A stretch of DNA of 64,000 nt from Bifidobacterium moukalabense DSM 27321 (lineage in GTDB: Bacteria > Actinomycetota > Actinomycetes > Actinomycetales > Bifidobacteriaceae). The notes under the pieces were generated by a model. It did not search any database and was not told the DNA's origin. It was given only the letters and a program-made list of their open reading frames with translations. Positions 1-9,447 of the stretch are shown one piece after another (position 1 is the first letter of the stretch; every line of letters starts with the position of its first letter). A program made the translations under genes and the position numbers. Location of the stretch: the NCBI RefSeq assembly GCF_000522505.1, contig NZ_AZMV01000004.1, forward strand, positions 248,001 to 312,000. The letters run 5' to 3'.

Positions 1-1371
1 GCCAAGACGTTGTCCGGCGGTGAGGCGCAGCGCATTCGCCTGGCCACGCAGATCGGTTCCGGTCTGGTCGGCGTGATGTACGTGCTCGATGAGCCTTCCA
101 TCGGTCTGCATCAGCGTGACAATGAGCGTCTGATCGCCACGTTGCATCATCTGCGTGATCTCGGCAATACGCTGATTGTCGTCGAACACGACGAAGACAC
201 CATCACCAACGCCGACTGGGTGATCGATATCGGCCCAGGCGCCGGAGAGCATGGCGGGGAGGTCGTATATTCCGGCCCCGCCAGAAAACTCGTCAACGCG
301 CCGAGATCCATCACCGGCGACTACATCGCCGGACGCCGCAAGATCGCAGTGCCCGAATCACGTCGGAAAACACACAGGACCAAACAGCTGCGCGTTGTCG
401 GGGCTCGCGAGAACAACCTCAAGAATCTGACGGTGAATTTCCCCCTAGGCGTGTTCACCTGCGTGACGGGCGTCTCCGGATCGGGCAAGTCCACGCTGGT
501 CAATCAAATTCTCTATCCTGTGCTTGCCAATAAACTCAACGGCGCACGTATCGTACCGGGAAAGCATACCCGCGTAGAGGGCGTGGGCCAGTGCGACAAG
601 GTGATTCATGTCGATCAGAACCCGATCGGACGCACTCCACGTTCCAATCCCGCCACCTACACCGGCGTATGGGACAAGATCCGCACCCTGTTCGCCAAAA
701 CGCCCGAGGCGCAAGTGCGGGGTTACGGGCCGGGACGGTTCTCGTTCAATGTCAAGGGCGGCCGATGCGAAGCCTGTCATGGAGACGGTACGCTGAAGAT
801 CGAGATGAACTTCCTGCCGGATGTATACGTCGACTGTGAGGAGTGCCATGGCAAGCGCTACAACCGTGAGACGCTCGAGGTGAAGTATAACGGCAAATCC
901 GTCGCCGATGTGCTTGATATGCCCATCGAGGAGGCCGCGCGGTTCTTCAAGGCATACCCCTCCATCTCGCGGTATCTCGATACATTGGTGCAGGTCGGCC
1001 TTGGGTATATCCGTCTCGGGCAGCCGGCCCCGACGCTGTCCGGTGGCGAATCCCAGCGCGTCAAGCTCGCCACCGAACTGCAGCGCAGATCCACCGGCAA
1101 AACCGTATACATTCTCGATGAGCCCACCACGGGCCTGCATTTCGAAGATGTGCGTAAGCTGCTGCTCGTACTGCAGGGATTGGTGGACAAAGGCAATACC
1201 GTCATCGTGATCGAACATAATCTCGATGTGGTGAAATCCGCGGATTGGATCGTAGACCTGGGACCCGAAGGCGGGGACGGTGGCGGTACCGTCATCGCCG
1301 AGGGCACGCCGGAACAGGTCGCCCAGTGCGAACGGTCCTGGACCGGCAGGTTCCTTAACGGCATGCTGTGA
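1..1371 (+). CDS. uvrA: UvrABC excinuclease subunit A, C-terminal part (5' end outside window)
   Basis: This is the 3' part of the DNA damage-recognition ATPase of nucleotide excision repair, which loads UvrB on lesions. The window opens inside the first ABC module, just before its signature [12 protein letters not shown] and Walker B/D-loop [11 protein letters not shown]. The second module follows with Walker [12 protein letters not shown], a four-cysteine zinc site (CEACHGDG ... [10 protein letters not shown]), signature [12 protein letters not shown] and DEPTTGLH. About 457 codons are present of a family length near 950. The frame is open to base 1, so the gene is truncated only by the window edge. 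It sits directly upstream of uvrC, and the stop codon abuts the uvrC start region, which suggests co-transcription and translational coupling. Confidence 0.97.
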   Translation, partial: AKTLSGGEAQRIRLATQIGSGLVGVMYVLDEPSIGLHQRDNERLIATLHHLRDLGNTLIVVEHDEDTITNADWVIDIGPGAGEHGGEVVYSGPARKLVNAPRSITGDYIAGRRKIAVPESRRKTHRTKQLRVVGARENNLKNLTVNFPLGVFTCVTGVSGSGKSTLVNQILYPVLANKLNGARIVPGKHTRVEGVGQCDKVIHVDQNPIGRTPRSNPATYTGVWDKIRTLFAKTPEAQVRGYGPGRFSFNVKGGRCEACHGDGTLKIEMNFLPDVYVDCEECHGKRYNRETLEVKYNGKSVADVLDMPIEEAARFFKAYPSISRYLDTLVQVGLGYIRLGQPAPTLSGGESQRVKLATELQRRSTGKTVYILDEPTTGLHFEDVRKLLLVLQGLVDKGNTVIVIEHNLDVVKSADWIVDLGPEGGDGGGTVIAEGTPEQVAQCERSWTGRFLNGML

Positions 1372-1373
1372 AC

Positions 1374-3695
1374 ATGATGATCGAAAAGCACAGTCCGGAG
1401 GTCTGGCGGAGAACGGCCGCGAACCTGCAAGGTGACGTTCCGTACACCGCGGAGGATGCTGGCGGTGGGGTGAACAGGAACGGAGCCCCTCTGCTGGGGG
1501 ACACACGTGACCTGTTCAGGCCGAAAACCTCGGATATCCCGGCATTGCCGGGCGTATACAAATGGCGTGATGGCGAAGGTCGCGTCATCTATGTCGGCAA
1601 GGCGAAGAACCTGCGCAATCGCCTGACCAACTACTTCCAGCCGCTCCACCAGCTGCATCCACGCACACAGACCATGGTGCTTACCGCACGCAGCCTCGAA
1701 TGGACCGTGGTCGGCACCGAACTGGAATCGTTGACGCTGGAATACACATGGATCAAGGAGTTCGACCCACGGTTCAACGTGGTGTTCCGCGATGACAAGA
1801 CATATCCGTATCTGGCGATTTCGTCGGGGGAACAGGTTCCCCGCGTATGGGTCACCCGCAGCCGTAAGCGTCGAGACACCAGATACTTCGGCCCCTACGC
1901 GAAGGTATGGGATCTGCGGCACAGTCTCGACCGGTTGCTGAAGACGTTTCCCGTGCGCACCTGCTCGTACAGCGTCTATCACAAGGCCGAGGTCACGAAC
2001 CGTCCATGTCTGCTGGCCTCCATCGGCAAATGTTCGGCGCCCTGCGTCGGTCGTATCGGGGTGGAGGAGCATCGCAGAATGAGCGAGCAGCTTGTCGGCG
2101 TGCTTACCGGGCGAATCGGTAAATCGTATATCGCGCAGCTCACGCGAGAGATGAGGGAGGCCAGTGCCGAACTCGAATTCGAGAAAGCCGCCCGGCTGCG
2201 TGACCAGATTCAGATGCTGCAGACTGTCATCGAACAGAACGCCGTGGTGTTCGACTCCGATGTGGATGCCGACATCTTCGGCATCGAATCGGACGAGCTT
2301 GAGGCTTCCGTGCACGCGTTCTTCGTGCGCGCCGGATCCATCCGAGGAGAACGTAACTGGAGCGTGGAACGTGTGGAGGACATCGGCGATGAGGAACTGA
2401 TCGCCGATCTGATCATGCAGGTGTATTCGGACGCGACGGGAGAGGCGAGCCGGAACATTCGGCATGAGCCGATGGCTCAGGGCGGCACCGTTATTTCCGA
2501 GCAACGCAATGCCATCGGGTCCACACAATCCGTGACCGCCACCGACGCCATCTCTCGCGCGCAGGCCACCCGTGAACGTAACGAACGGCAGGAACAGACC
2601 GGTCGGGCCGATCTGCTTGCACCAATCGCGCCGGTGCCGCGGGAGGTCATCGTGCCGATCGAACCGGCGCGACGCAAAGATCTCGAGCAATGGCTGAGCG
2701 GCCTGCGCGGATCGGCGGTGACCATTCGTGTGGCCAGCCGCGGCGACAAGAAGCAGCTTATGGACCGTGCCTGCGACAATGCCCGGCAGGCGATGCAGCG
2801 CAGCAAGATGAGTCGTATCAGCGATATGGGCGCACGAACCACGGCCATGAACGATGTAGCCAAGGCGTTAGGCCTCGAACAGGCGCCGCTGCGCATCGAA
2901 TGCTACGACATCTCCAACACCGTCGGCGGCGCCTTCCAGGTCGCTTCGATGGTGGTGTTCGAGGATGCCATCGCGAAGAAGTCCGAGTACCGCAGGTTCG
3001 CCATCCGTGGTGCGGATGGCCAAGGCGCGTTGGATGACTTGAGTGCGCTGTATGAGACATTGACCCGTCGATTCCGTCACGGCAATATCGCGGGCGATAC
3101 CGGTGAAAGCATGGATAATGAGAAAAAGGCGGCGCAGACATCCCAGGCCTCCGGGAACGCCGACCTAGGAAACGCACCCGTCCAGCAGAACACGGATCGC
3201 CGTCACTTTGCCTATAAACCGAATCTCGTGGTGGTTGATGGCGGCAAGCCGCAGGTCATGGCGGCCGCCCGTGCCCTGAAGGATTGCGGTGTCGACGATG
3301 TGGCCGTCTGCGGCTTGGCCAAGCGCCTTGAAGAGGTTTGGATGCCTGACGATGACTATCCGATCATCCTCAAGCGCCAATCCGAAGGCATGTACCTGCT
3401 ACAGCGCGTACGTGACGAATCACATCGTTTCGCCATCACCTATCATCGCCAAAGCCGAAGAAGGGGAGCATTGCGTTCCGCTCTCGACGATATTCCCGGT
3501 ATCGGGGAAGCCTATCAGAAACGATTGCTCAATCATTTCGGCTCGGTCCGTGCCATGCGCGAGGCGGGTATCGAGGATCTCAAACAGGTCAAGGGCATCG
3601 GGAATGCCAAGGCGGAATCGATATACGGTGCCCTGCATGCGCGCGACCGAGGCCGGAACCAATCCGAAGGCATTCCGAAAGATGGGACGAAATAA
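1374..3695 (+). CDS. uvrC: UvrABC excinuclease subunit C
   Basis: UvrC makes the two incisions of nucleotide excision repair on UvrB-bound DNA. The N-terminal GIY-YIG nuclease domain begins near residue 60 (LPGVYKWRD ... VIYVGKAKNLRNRL). A UvrB-interacting UVR segment follows (LEFEKAARLRDQI), then the RNase H-like endonuclease domain (IECYDISN, VVDGGKPQ) and a C-terminal tandem helix-hairpin-helix (LDDIPGIGEAYQKRLLNHFG). The product is about 773 aa. It is longer than many homologues because of low-complexity inserts around residues 360-420 and 580-610. The start is uncertain: a GTG at 1368 and ATGs at 1374 and 1377 are in frame and none has a strong Shine-Dalgarno. I chose the ATG at 1374, three bases after the uvrA stop. 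Confidence 0.96.
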   Translation: MMIEKHSPEVWRRTAANLQGDVPYTAEDAGGGVNRNGAPLLGDTRDLFRPKTSDIPALPGVYKWRDGEGRVIYVGKAKNLRNRLTNYFQPLHQLHPRTQTMVLTARSLEWTVVGTELESLTLEYTWIKEFDPRFNVVFRDDKTYPYLAISSGEQVPRVWVTRSRKRRDTRYFGPYAKVWDLRHSLDRLLKTFPVRTCSYSVYHKAEVTNRPCLLASIGKCSAPCVGRIGVEEHRRMSEQLVGVLTGRIGKSYIAQLTREMREASAELEFEKAARLRDQIQMLQTVIEQNAVVFDSDVDADIFGIESDELEASVHAFFVRAGSIRGERNWSVERVEDIGDEELIADLIMQVYSDATGEASRNIRHEPMAQGGTVISEQRNAIGSTQSVTATDAISRAQATRERNERQEQTGRADLLAPIAPVPREVIVPIEPARRKDLEQWLSGLRGSAVTIRVASRGDKKQLMDRACDNARQAMQRSKMSRISDMGARTTAMNDVAKALGLEQAPLRIECYDISNTVGGAFQVASMVVFEDAIAKKSEYRRFAIRGADGQGALDDLSALYETLTRRFRHGNIAGDTGESMDNEKKAAQTSQASGNADLGNAPVQQNTDRRHFAYKPNLVVVDGGKPQVMAAARALKDCGVDDVAVCGLAKRLEEVWMPDDDYPIILKRQSEGMYLLQRVRDESHRFAITYHRQSRRRGALRSALDDIPGIGEAYQKRLLNHFGSVRAMREAGIEDLKQVKGIGNAKAESIYGALHARDRGRNQSEGIPKDGTK

Positions 3696-3758
3696 GATCG
3701 GTCGGCACGAAATGACGGCGAAGTTGTTAGCATAAGGGTGAACGTCAAGGAGGGGAAC

Positions 3759-4706
3759 ATGCCGAACGTGAATCATCGTTGTGCCGTTCTGGGGAAGCCC
3801 ATCGGGCATTCCCTTTCCCCCGTGCTGCATAATGCAGCCTATCGCGCGATGGGACTCGAGGACTGGTTCTATGGCAGACACGAGGTGGGGGAGGGCGATC
3901 TCAAGGATTTCCTGCGATCCCTTGACCCCAGTTGGGCGGGGCTCAGTCTGACCATGCCACTGAAAAAGACGGTTCAACCGTACGGCGAACCATCCGATAT
4001 GTGGGCGAAAGAGCTGAAAGTCGCCAACACCGCCATCTTCGACTGGACCCGACCGAATCGGGACGGAGATGCGGATCTCCCGCATATCAGGCTGTACAAC
4101 ACGGACGTGCCGGGCATCCGGATGGCATTCGAGCACTCATATCGGATGCGGAGACCGAATACGCCCGCGGACCATGCGGACAATGCCGTGATCATAGGCA
4201 ACGGCAACACCGCCACCTCCGCGTTGGCCGCATGTACGGCCATGGCCGGAATCGGCCACATCACAGTGGTGGCGAGACATCCCAGCAAGAACACGGAACT
4301 GGAACCTCTGGCAAGAAAATTCCTTCCGGGCGGGCACCCCATCGACATCGTCACCATGGATGATGCCTTGGATGCCCTGGCCGGGGCAAGCGTGGCGATC
4401 AATACGATTCCGGGGTTGGCAGCCGACGGTATTGCGGCGACCCTGACGGAAAACGGTCCCGTCGTGCATGGCACGCTGCTGGATGTCGTCTACGACCCGC
4501 GCCCGACCAAGCTCATGCAGGCATGGAGAAGGCAAGGTGGGTACTCCATTGGCGGTGAGGAGATGCTGCTGTATCAGGCCGTAATCCAAGTGCTGCTGAT
4601 GACCGGTGTGTGGGATGGCGATCCGTCGACGAGCGACGCCATCGATATGGAGCAGGGCGAACGATTGGAACATGCGATGCGTGCGGCACTTGAGGAGGCG
4701 CTGTGA
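3759..4706 (+). CDS. shikimate dehydrogenase family protein (AroE-like)
   Basis: This protein probably reduces 3-dehydroshikimate to shikimate with NADPH in aromatic amino acid synthesis. The N-terminal substrate domain has GKPIGHSLSPVLHNAAY. The catalytic-lysine segment is MPLKKTV, where classical AroE has N-x-T-x-P-x-K. The nucleotide-binding fold shows IIGNGNTATSA in place of the usual GxGGxxxA, and the C-terminal part keeps the family's MLLYQAVIQ-type helix. These departures resemble the secondary AroE-like proteins of actinobacteria, so substrate identity is less certain. The ATG at 3759 has AAGGAGG five to six bases upstream; a GTG at 3738 has no ribosome site. Length is 315 aa. The stop overlaps the rapZ start by one base. 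Confidence 0.85.
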   Translation: MPNVNHRCAVLGKPIGHSLSPVLHNAAYRAMGLEDWFYGRHEVGEGDLKDFLRSLDPSWAGLSLTMPLKKTVQPYGEPSDMWAKELKVANTAIFDWTRPNRDGDADLPHIRLYNTDVPGIRMAFEHSYRMRRPNTPADHADNAVIIGNGNTATSALAACTAMAGIGHITVVARHPSKNTELEPLARKFLPGGHPIDIVTMDDALDALAGASVAINTIPGLAADGIAATLTENGPVVHGTLLDVVYDPRPTKLMQAWRRQGGYSIGGEEMLLYQAVIQVLLMTGVWDGDPSTSDAIDMEQGERLEHAMRAALEEAL

Positions 4707-5644
4707 TGGCACAAGACAACGAGATCGACAGGCAGTCGGCGGGAACCCATTTCAGCGCCGCCGCGCCGGCGGAAGGCTTCGAGGTGCTGCTCATCACCGG
4801 TATGAGCGGGGCCGGCCGGTCCCATGCGGCCGACAGCGTGGAGGATATGGGCTGGTATGTGGTCGACAACATGCCGCCGAAATTGCTGGTGCCGCTGGTT
4901 GACATGATGACCACGGCCGGGTCGGGCATCCACAAGTTGGCGGCCGTGATCGACGTGCGTTCCCGTGACTACTTCGATGATCTGTCGGCGGTGCTGAGCC
5001 ATTTGGACGATTTGGGCGTCAAAACGCGCATCCTGTTCCTCGATGCCAGCGACGAGGTGCTGATCAAACGTTACGAATCGGTGCGTAGGCCGCACCCGCT
5101 ACAGCAGGGCAACCGTCTGATCGACGGCATTCTCGAGGAACGCGATCTGCTGGAGAACCTCAAGGAACGTGCCGACATCGTCATTGATACCTCCAAGCTC
5201 AGCATCCACCAACTGTCGACGAAACTGTATGAGGCCATGCTCGGCTCCGGTCCCACCACCGTTTCCGTGCACATTTTCAGCTTCGGGTTCAAATACGGCA
5301 TTCCGATTGATGCCGATTTCGTGGCTGATGTCCGTTTCCTGCCGAATCCGTTCTGGGTGCCGCAGCTGCGTTCCATGACGGGCAGGGACCAGCCGGTCAG
5401 CGATTACGTGCTTTCCAGCGACGGGGCCGGGGAATTCCTCGATGCCTACGAGAAGGCGATCGCGGTGGCGATCGAGGGATATGCCCAGGAGGACAAGCAC
5501 TATGTCACCATCGCCATCGGGTGCACCGGCGGGCAGCATCGTTCCGTGGCCATGAGTGAGGCCCTTGCCAAGCGTTTGCGTACGAGAGGACTTTCCGTCA
5601 CCGTCTCCGCACGTGAACTCGATAAGCGCTCTGCGGAAAAATGA
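4706..5644 (+). CDS. rapZ: RapZ/YvcJ family nucleotide-binding protein
   Basis: RapZ is a P-loop protein. In E. coli it is an RNase adapter that controls glmS sRNA turnover; in Gram-positives its homologue YvcJ has a less defined role. Walker A is GMSGAGRS near the N-terminus, followed by the family segment DMGWYVVDNMPPKLL. The conserved C-terminal domain carries IAIGCTGGQHRSVAM. I place the start at ATG 4706, which overlaps the aroE-like stop (TGATG), with GAGGAGG seven bases upstream. The product is 312 aa, a normal length. The gene belongs to the widespread uvrC-rapZ-yvcK-whiA neighbourhood of Gram-positive bacteria, but no yvcK is present here before whiA. Confidence 0.93.
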   Translation: MAQDNEIDRQSAGTHFSAAAPAEGFEVLLITGMSGAGRSHAADSVEDMGWYVVDNMPPKLLVPLVDMMTTAGSGIHKLAAVIDVRSRDYFDDLSAVLSHLDDLGVKTRILFLDASDEVLIKRYESVRRPHPLQQGNRLIDGILEERDLLENLKERADIVIDTSKLSIHQLSTKLYEAMLGSGPTTVSVHIFSFGFKYGIPIDADFVADVRFLPNPFWVPQLRSMTGRDQPVSDYVLSSDGAGEFLDAYEKAIAVAIEGYAQEDKHYVTIAIGCTGGQHRSVAMSEALAKRLRTRGLSVTVSARELDKRSAEK

Positions 5645-5794
5645 CCGTATGATGAGAATGTAGCGTCCGAACATAGTGAAAACACACGGTGATTGTCCAA
5701 GATATTCGGTATCACAGTAAGCCGGTGGCAGTGCGGAATCACCCCGCGACTCGCCTGAAATTTTGGGAAGAACAGGAAAGTAGGAGGTTGGCTC

Positions 5795-6745
5795 TTGGCT
5801 CTTCTGGATGATGTCAAAAGCGAGCTGGCCGCAATCGACAACGAATTGCCCATCGCCAAAAAGGCGCAGGCCACTTCGATGATTCGATTCGGCAACGGCT
5901 TGCACACGGTGGACCATCATGTTCTGGTGCAGGCTCAGCTTGACTCCAAGGATGCGGCTCTGTGGTTGCGGGACACCATCAAGAACCTGTACGGCCATGA
6001 AGCCACGTTGACCCCGGTCTCCAGACAGACCCCGACAGGCATCGTCCAGCGCTTCGTGATCCGAGTCCCCAAGGGAAGCGCGGCTCTGGTTCTGCAGACC
6101 GGTCTGTACAGCCGCTACACCAAGAACATGGTGCTCGGACTGCCCAGTGAAATCATCAACGGCAAGATCGCCCAGATCAAGGCCGCCTGGCGCGGTGCCT
6201 TTCTGGCGAACGGCCGACTGTCCGACCCGGGCAAGGCCAGCTATCTCGAAATCGTATGCCCGAATCATGAAGCCGCCTTGGCCCTGGTGTCCACGGCACG
6301 ACGTCTGGGCATCACGGCGAAGTCCCGTCGTCTGCGCAGTTCGGAACGTGTGACGCTGCGTGATCCCGACGCGATCGAGCGCATGCTCATTCTGATGGGC
6401 GCGCCCCATTCCGCCCGTGAGTGGACCGGCAAGCGCTCCGACGGTGAGGCGCGCGGCAAGGCGAATCGCCTGGCGAATTTCGACGATGCCAACATGCGTC
6501 GTAGCGCCAAGGCCGCCGCCGAGGCATGCGACAAGGTGCGCCAGGCCTTTGAGATTCTCGGGGATGACATTCCCGACAATCTCAAGTCCGCAGGCCAGCT
6601 GCGTCTCGACCATGCCGATGCCTCTTTGGAACAACTGGGCCGTCTTGCCGAGCCGCCAATCACCAAGGACGCCATCGCAGGCCGCATCCGCCGGTTGCTT
6701 CAGCTCGCCGAAAAGACCGAAAAGGCACGTCGGCAGGACGCCTGA
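5795..6745 (+). CDS. whiA: DNA-binding protein WhiA
   Basis: WhiA is a Gram-positive regulator with a degenerate LAGLIDADG homing-endonuclease fold followed by a helix-turn-helix. In Streptomyces it drives sporulation-linked division genes, and in other bacteria it influences chromosome segregation and division. The N-terminal sequence ([15 protein letters not shown]) and the central [16 protein letters not shown] segment are typical, and the C-terminal region with [21 protein letters not shown] is the DNA-binding part. The start is TTG at 5795, seven bases after AGGAGG at 5782-5787. Length is 316 aa. The 150-bp gap after rapZ suggests its own promoter, though I could not identify one confidently. 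A hairpin follows at 6766. Confidence 0.95.
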   Translation: MALLDDVKSELAAIDNELPIAKKAQATSMIRFGNGLHTVDHHVLVQAQLDSKDAALWLRDTIKNLYGHEATLTPVSRQTPTGIVQRFVIRVPKGSAALVLQTGLYSRYTKNMVLGLPSEIINGKIAQIKAAWRGAFLANGRLSDPGKASYLEIVCPNHEAALALVSTARRLGITAKSRRLRSSERVTLRDPDAIERMLILMGAPHSAREWTGKRSDGEARGKANRLANFDDANMRRSAKAAAEACDKVRQAFEILGDDIPDNLKSAGQLRLDHADASLEQLGRLAEPPITKDAIAGRIRRLLQLAEKTEKARRQDA

Positions 6746-6765
6746 GCTCCGGAACATCATGCACG

Positions 6766-6800
6766 ACACCATGCACGTTTTCGAACGTCATGGTGTTTTT
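6766..6800 (+). terminator. rho-independent terminator after whiA
   Basis: The arms ACACCATG(c)ACGTT and AACGTCATGGTGT form a 13-bp stem with one bulge and a TTCG tetraloop. The stem is followed directly by a T-rich tail. It lies 20 bases after the whiA stop and before pgk. Confidence 0.85.
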
Positions 6801-6875
6801 GTTCGTTTGGGCTTGTATGATTCAGAAGTGGCAATATGGCCATTCCATGCTTATTGCGGCTAGGAAAGGAAATAC

Positions 6876-8081
6876 ATGAAGACACTTAAGGATCTTGGAA
6901 ATCTCAAGGGCAAGCGCGTTCTGGTCCGCGCTGATTTCAACGTTCCGCTGGACGGCACCACGATCACCGATGACGGTCGCATCAAGGCCGCCCTGCCGAC
7001 CATCAAGACTCTGCGCGAAGAAGGCGCAAAGGTCATTCTGATGGCCCACCTCGGTCGTCCGAAGGGCAAGGTCGTGCCGGAGCTGTCCCTCGCACCGGTC
7101 GCCGCCCGTCTTGGCGAGCTGCTCGGCATTGAGGTTCCGCTGGCTTCCGACACCTACGGTGAGGATGCCCAGGCCAAGGTCGCCGCAATGAACGACGGCG
7201 ATGTCGTGCTGCTGCAGAACGTACGATTCAACCCGGAGGAGACCAGCAAGGATCCAGAGGAACGCGCCGCCTACGCCAAGAAGATCGCCGCTCTCGGCGA
7301 GGCCTTCGTGTCCGACGGTTTCGGCGTCGTGCACCGCGCCCAGGGCTCCAACTATGACGTCGCTGCCGATCTGCCTGCCGCTGCGGGCCTGCTGGTCGAG
7401 AAGGAAGTCAAGGCCCTGTCCCGCGCCACCGTCGAACCGGAACGTCCGCTGACCGTCGTGCTCGGCGGCTCCAAGGTCTCCGACAAGCTCGGCGTGATCG
7501 AGAACCTGCTCGACAAGGCCAACCGTCTGGTCATCGGCGGCGGCATGGTCTACACCTTCCTCAAGGCCAAGGGCCTTGAGGTCGGCACCTCCCTGCTGGA
7601 AGAGGACCAGGTCGAGACCGTCAAGGGCTACATCGAGCGCGCCGAGAAGAATGGTGTCGAACTCGTGCTGCCAACCGATATCGTCGTGAACCCGGTCTTC
7701 CCGAAGTCCGATGAGGACATCGCTCCGGAAGTCGTAGCCGCCGACGCCATCCCGGCCGACAAGATGGGCCTGGACATCGGGCCGGACTCCCAGAAGCTCT
7801 TCCACGACAAGATCGTCGATTCCAAGACCGTCGTGTGGAACGGCCCGATGGGCGTGTTCGAGGTTCCGGCTTTCGCGGCCGGTACCGAAGCCGTGGCTCA
7901 GGGCCTGGTTGACGCCACCGCGGCCGGTGCGTTCACCATCGTCGGCGGCGGTGACTCCGCTTCCGCGGTGCGTAACCTCGGCTTCCCGGAGGATGGTTTC
8001 TCCCACATCTCCACCGGTGGCGGCGCCTCCCTCGAATTCCTCGAGGGCAAGGAACTGCCGGGTCTGAAGGTGCTCGACTGA
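6876..8081 (+). CDS. pgk: phosphoglycerate kinase
   Basis: This enzyme transfers the acyl phosphate of 1,3-bisphosphoglycerate to ADP in lower glycolysis, after the phosphoketolase branch of the bifid shunt. Family landmarks are visible: the substrate loop [11 protein letters not shown] near residue 20, MAHLGRPKG near 60, [15 protein letters not shown] near 110, [11 protein letters not shown] near 195, and the C-terminal nucleotide motif [13 protein letters not shown]. Length is 401 aa, normal for the family. The ATG at 6876 is preceded by AGGAAAGGAAAT. In many actinobacteria gap lies directly upstream; here whiA does and no gap is in the window. Confidence 0.98.
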   Translation: MKTLKDLGNLKGKRVLVRADFNVPLDGTTITDDGRIKAALPTIKTLREEGAKVILMAHLGRPKGKVVPELSLAPVAARLGELLGIEVPLASDTYGEDAQAKVAAMNDGDVVLLQNVRFNPEETSKDPEERAAYAKKIAALGEAFVSDGFGVVHRAQGSNYDVAADLPAAAGLLVEKEVKALSRATVEPERPLTVVLGGSKVSDKLGVIENLLDKANRLVIGGGMVYTFLKAKGLEVGTSLLEEDQVETVKGYIERAEKNGVELVLPTDIVVNPVFPKSDEDIAPEVVAADAIPADKMGLDIGPDSQKLFHDKIVDSKTVVWNGPMGVFEVPAFAAGTEAVAQGLVDATAAGAFTIVGGGDSASAVRNLGFPEDGFSHISTGGGASLEFLEGKELPGLKVLD

Positions 8082-8098
8082 TTTCATGGATCATGAAG

Positions 8099-8138
8099 GG
8101 TGCTCTCTCATCTTTCGGTGGGAGGGCACCTCTTATTT
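8099..8138 (+). terminator. rho-independent terminator after pgk
   Basis: A 14-bp stem with several G-U pairs (GGTGCTCTCTCATC with GGTGGGAGGGCACC) encloses a TTTC loop. It is followed by TCTTATTT. It lies 18 bases after the pgk stop, so tpiA may be transcribed separately. Confidence 0.75.
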
Positions 8139-8203
8139 CGCTCTTTTTTGTGCGTATCCCGAACAACCATCCTCACAACACAGGCAGGGAATAGGATAGT
8201 CAT

Positions 8204-8998
8204 ATGACATCACGGCGTATTCCGCTGGTCGCGGGCAATTGGAAGATGAACTTCGACCATCTCGAGGCCACCTATTTCGTGCAACAGCTGGCCTGGAAGC
8301 TGCGTGACGCGCGTTTCGACTACAAGCGTTGCGAAGTCGCACTGATGCCGTCCTTCACCTCGTTGCGTAGCGTGCAGGTGCTGGTGGAATCCGACAAGCT
8401 CAGGATTCGTTATGGCGCGCAGGCGGTGTCCGTCACATCACAGGGCGCGTTCACCGGTGACGTATCCGCGGATATGATTGCGCATCTTGGATGCTCGTAC
8501 GTCATTGTCGGGCATTCCGAACGCCGTAAATACCATCCGGAGGACGATGCGAACATCGTCGATCAGGTACGCGCGGTACTGGCGGCCGGCATGCAACCCA
8601 TCCTATGCGTGGGAGAAAGCTACGAGGAACGTCGTAAGGGCATCGAGCTCGATTTCGCCGTCGGACAGGTACATGACGTCACGCGTGACCTCTCCGATGA
8701 GGAGGCCTCACGATTGATCGTGGCCTATGAGCCGGTCTGGGCCATCGGCACCGGAATGGTCGCCACGCCACAATCCGCGCAGGACGCGGCGAAGGCCATT
8801 CGAGACGATCTTACGGCGACGTTCAGCACCACGGTCGGTGATACGGTGCGCATTCTCTACGGCGGATCGGTATCTTCCAAGAATGCGGTCGAACTCATCG
8901 GTGAACCGGATGTCGATGGATTCCTCATCGGCGGTGCCGCATTGAAAGTGGACGAACTGACCAAAATCTGCCGCCTGACCCTTGAGGCGACCGCCTAG
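8204..8998 (+). CDS. tpiA: triose-phosphate isomerase
   Basis: This enzyme interconverts dihydroxyacetone phosphate and glyceraldehyde 3-phosphate in the cytoplasm. Visible catalytic elements are the N-terminal GNWKMN (substrate lysine), the electrophilic histidine in VIVGHSERR near residue 105, the catalytic glutamate in AYEPVWAIGTG near 178 with its flexible loop, and the phosphate-binding ILYGGSVSSKN and FLIGGAALK. Length is 264 aa. The ATG at 8204 follows a weak AGGATAG. The gene sits between pgk and secG, a conserved order in Gram-positive bacteria. Confidence 0.98.
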   Translation: MTSRRIPLVAGNWKMNFDHLEATYFVQQLAWKLRDARFDYKRCEVALMPSFTSLRSVQVLVESDKLRIRYGAQAVSVTSQGAFTGDVSADMIAHLGCSYVIVGHSERRKYHPEDDANIVDQVRAVLAAGMQPILCVGESYEERRKGIELDFAVGQVHDVTRDLSDEEASRLIVAYEPVWAIGTGMVATPQSAQDAAKAIRDDLTATFSTTVGDTVRILYGGSVSSKNAVELIGEPDVDGFLIGGAALKVDELTKICRLTLEATA

Positions 8999-9100
8999 GG
9001 CATATTCGCCCTCATATTCCGATAGGCGTGGTCAATATTCGATTTTCTCAACACCATGCGGTATTGTTAGCAACAGTGTTTACGAACTGGAGGTTCACTC

Positions 9101-9358
9101 GTGTCCGCTATGGCCATCGTCAAGCTTGTGCTGCAGATTGTTCTTGTCATTTTCAGCTTGCTGCTCACCCTGCTGATTCTCATGCACAAGGGTAAGGGCG
9201 GCGGTCTGTCCGACATGTTCGGTGGTGGCCTCACCCAAAATGCAGGTTCCTCCGGAGTGGCGGAGAAGAATCTGAATCGTTGGACCGTCATCATCGCGCT
9301 GCTGTGGGTGGCCATCATCATCGCTCTCGGTCTGATGACGAAGTTCAATCTCATCTGA
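9101..9358 (+). CDS. secG: preprotein translocase subunit SecG
   Basis: SecG is the small accessory membrane subunit of the SecYEG channel. The 85-aa product has two hydrophobic segments, about residues 6-28 and 61-82. The cytoplasmic loop between them is glycine-rich and carries HKGKGGGLSDMFGG, the hallmark of the family. The GTG start at 9101 has GGAGG seven bases upstream, while an ATG nine bases further on lacks this spacing. A strong hairpin follows the stop. Its position after tpiA matches many Gram-positive genomes. Confidence 0.96.
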   Translation: MSAMAIVKLVLQIVLVIFSLLLTLLILMHKGKGGGLSDMFGGGLTQNAGSSGVAEKNLNRWTVIIALLWVAIIIALGLMTKFNLI

Positions 9359-9370
9359 AAATCCGCATAG

Positions 9371-9407
9371 TTTCGGCCCATGACTGGCATACGGTCATGG
9401 GCCGAAA
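9371..9407 (+). terminator. rho-independent terminator after secG
   Basis: A perfect 14-bp inverted repeat (TTTCGGCCCATGAC with GTCATGGGCCGAAA) encloses a 9-base loop and starts 13 bases after the secG stop. It contains an ATG in frame with the next gene, which argues that the next gene starts further downstream. Confidence 0.85.
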
Positions 9408-9447
9408 TTCGTTCTGGCCCTCCGTAATGGATGAAGGAATGACTGAC

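Noticed and set aside
858..2690. A 610-codon minus-strand frame opposite uvrA-uvrC
   Set aside because: It crosses the uvrA-uvrC boundary and has no recognisable domain; it is a shadow of the coding strand.
5099..6772. A 557-codon minus-strand frame opposite rapZ and whiA
   Set aside because: Antisense shadow spanning two conserved genes, with no domain signature.
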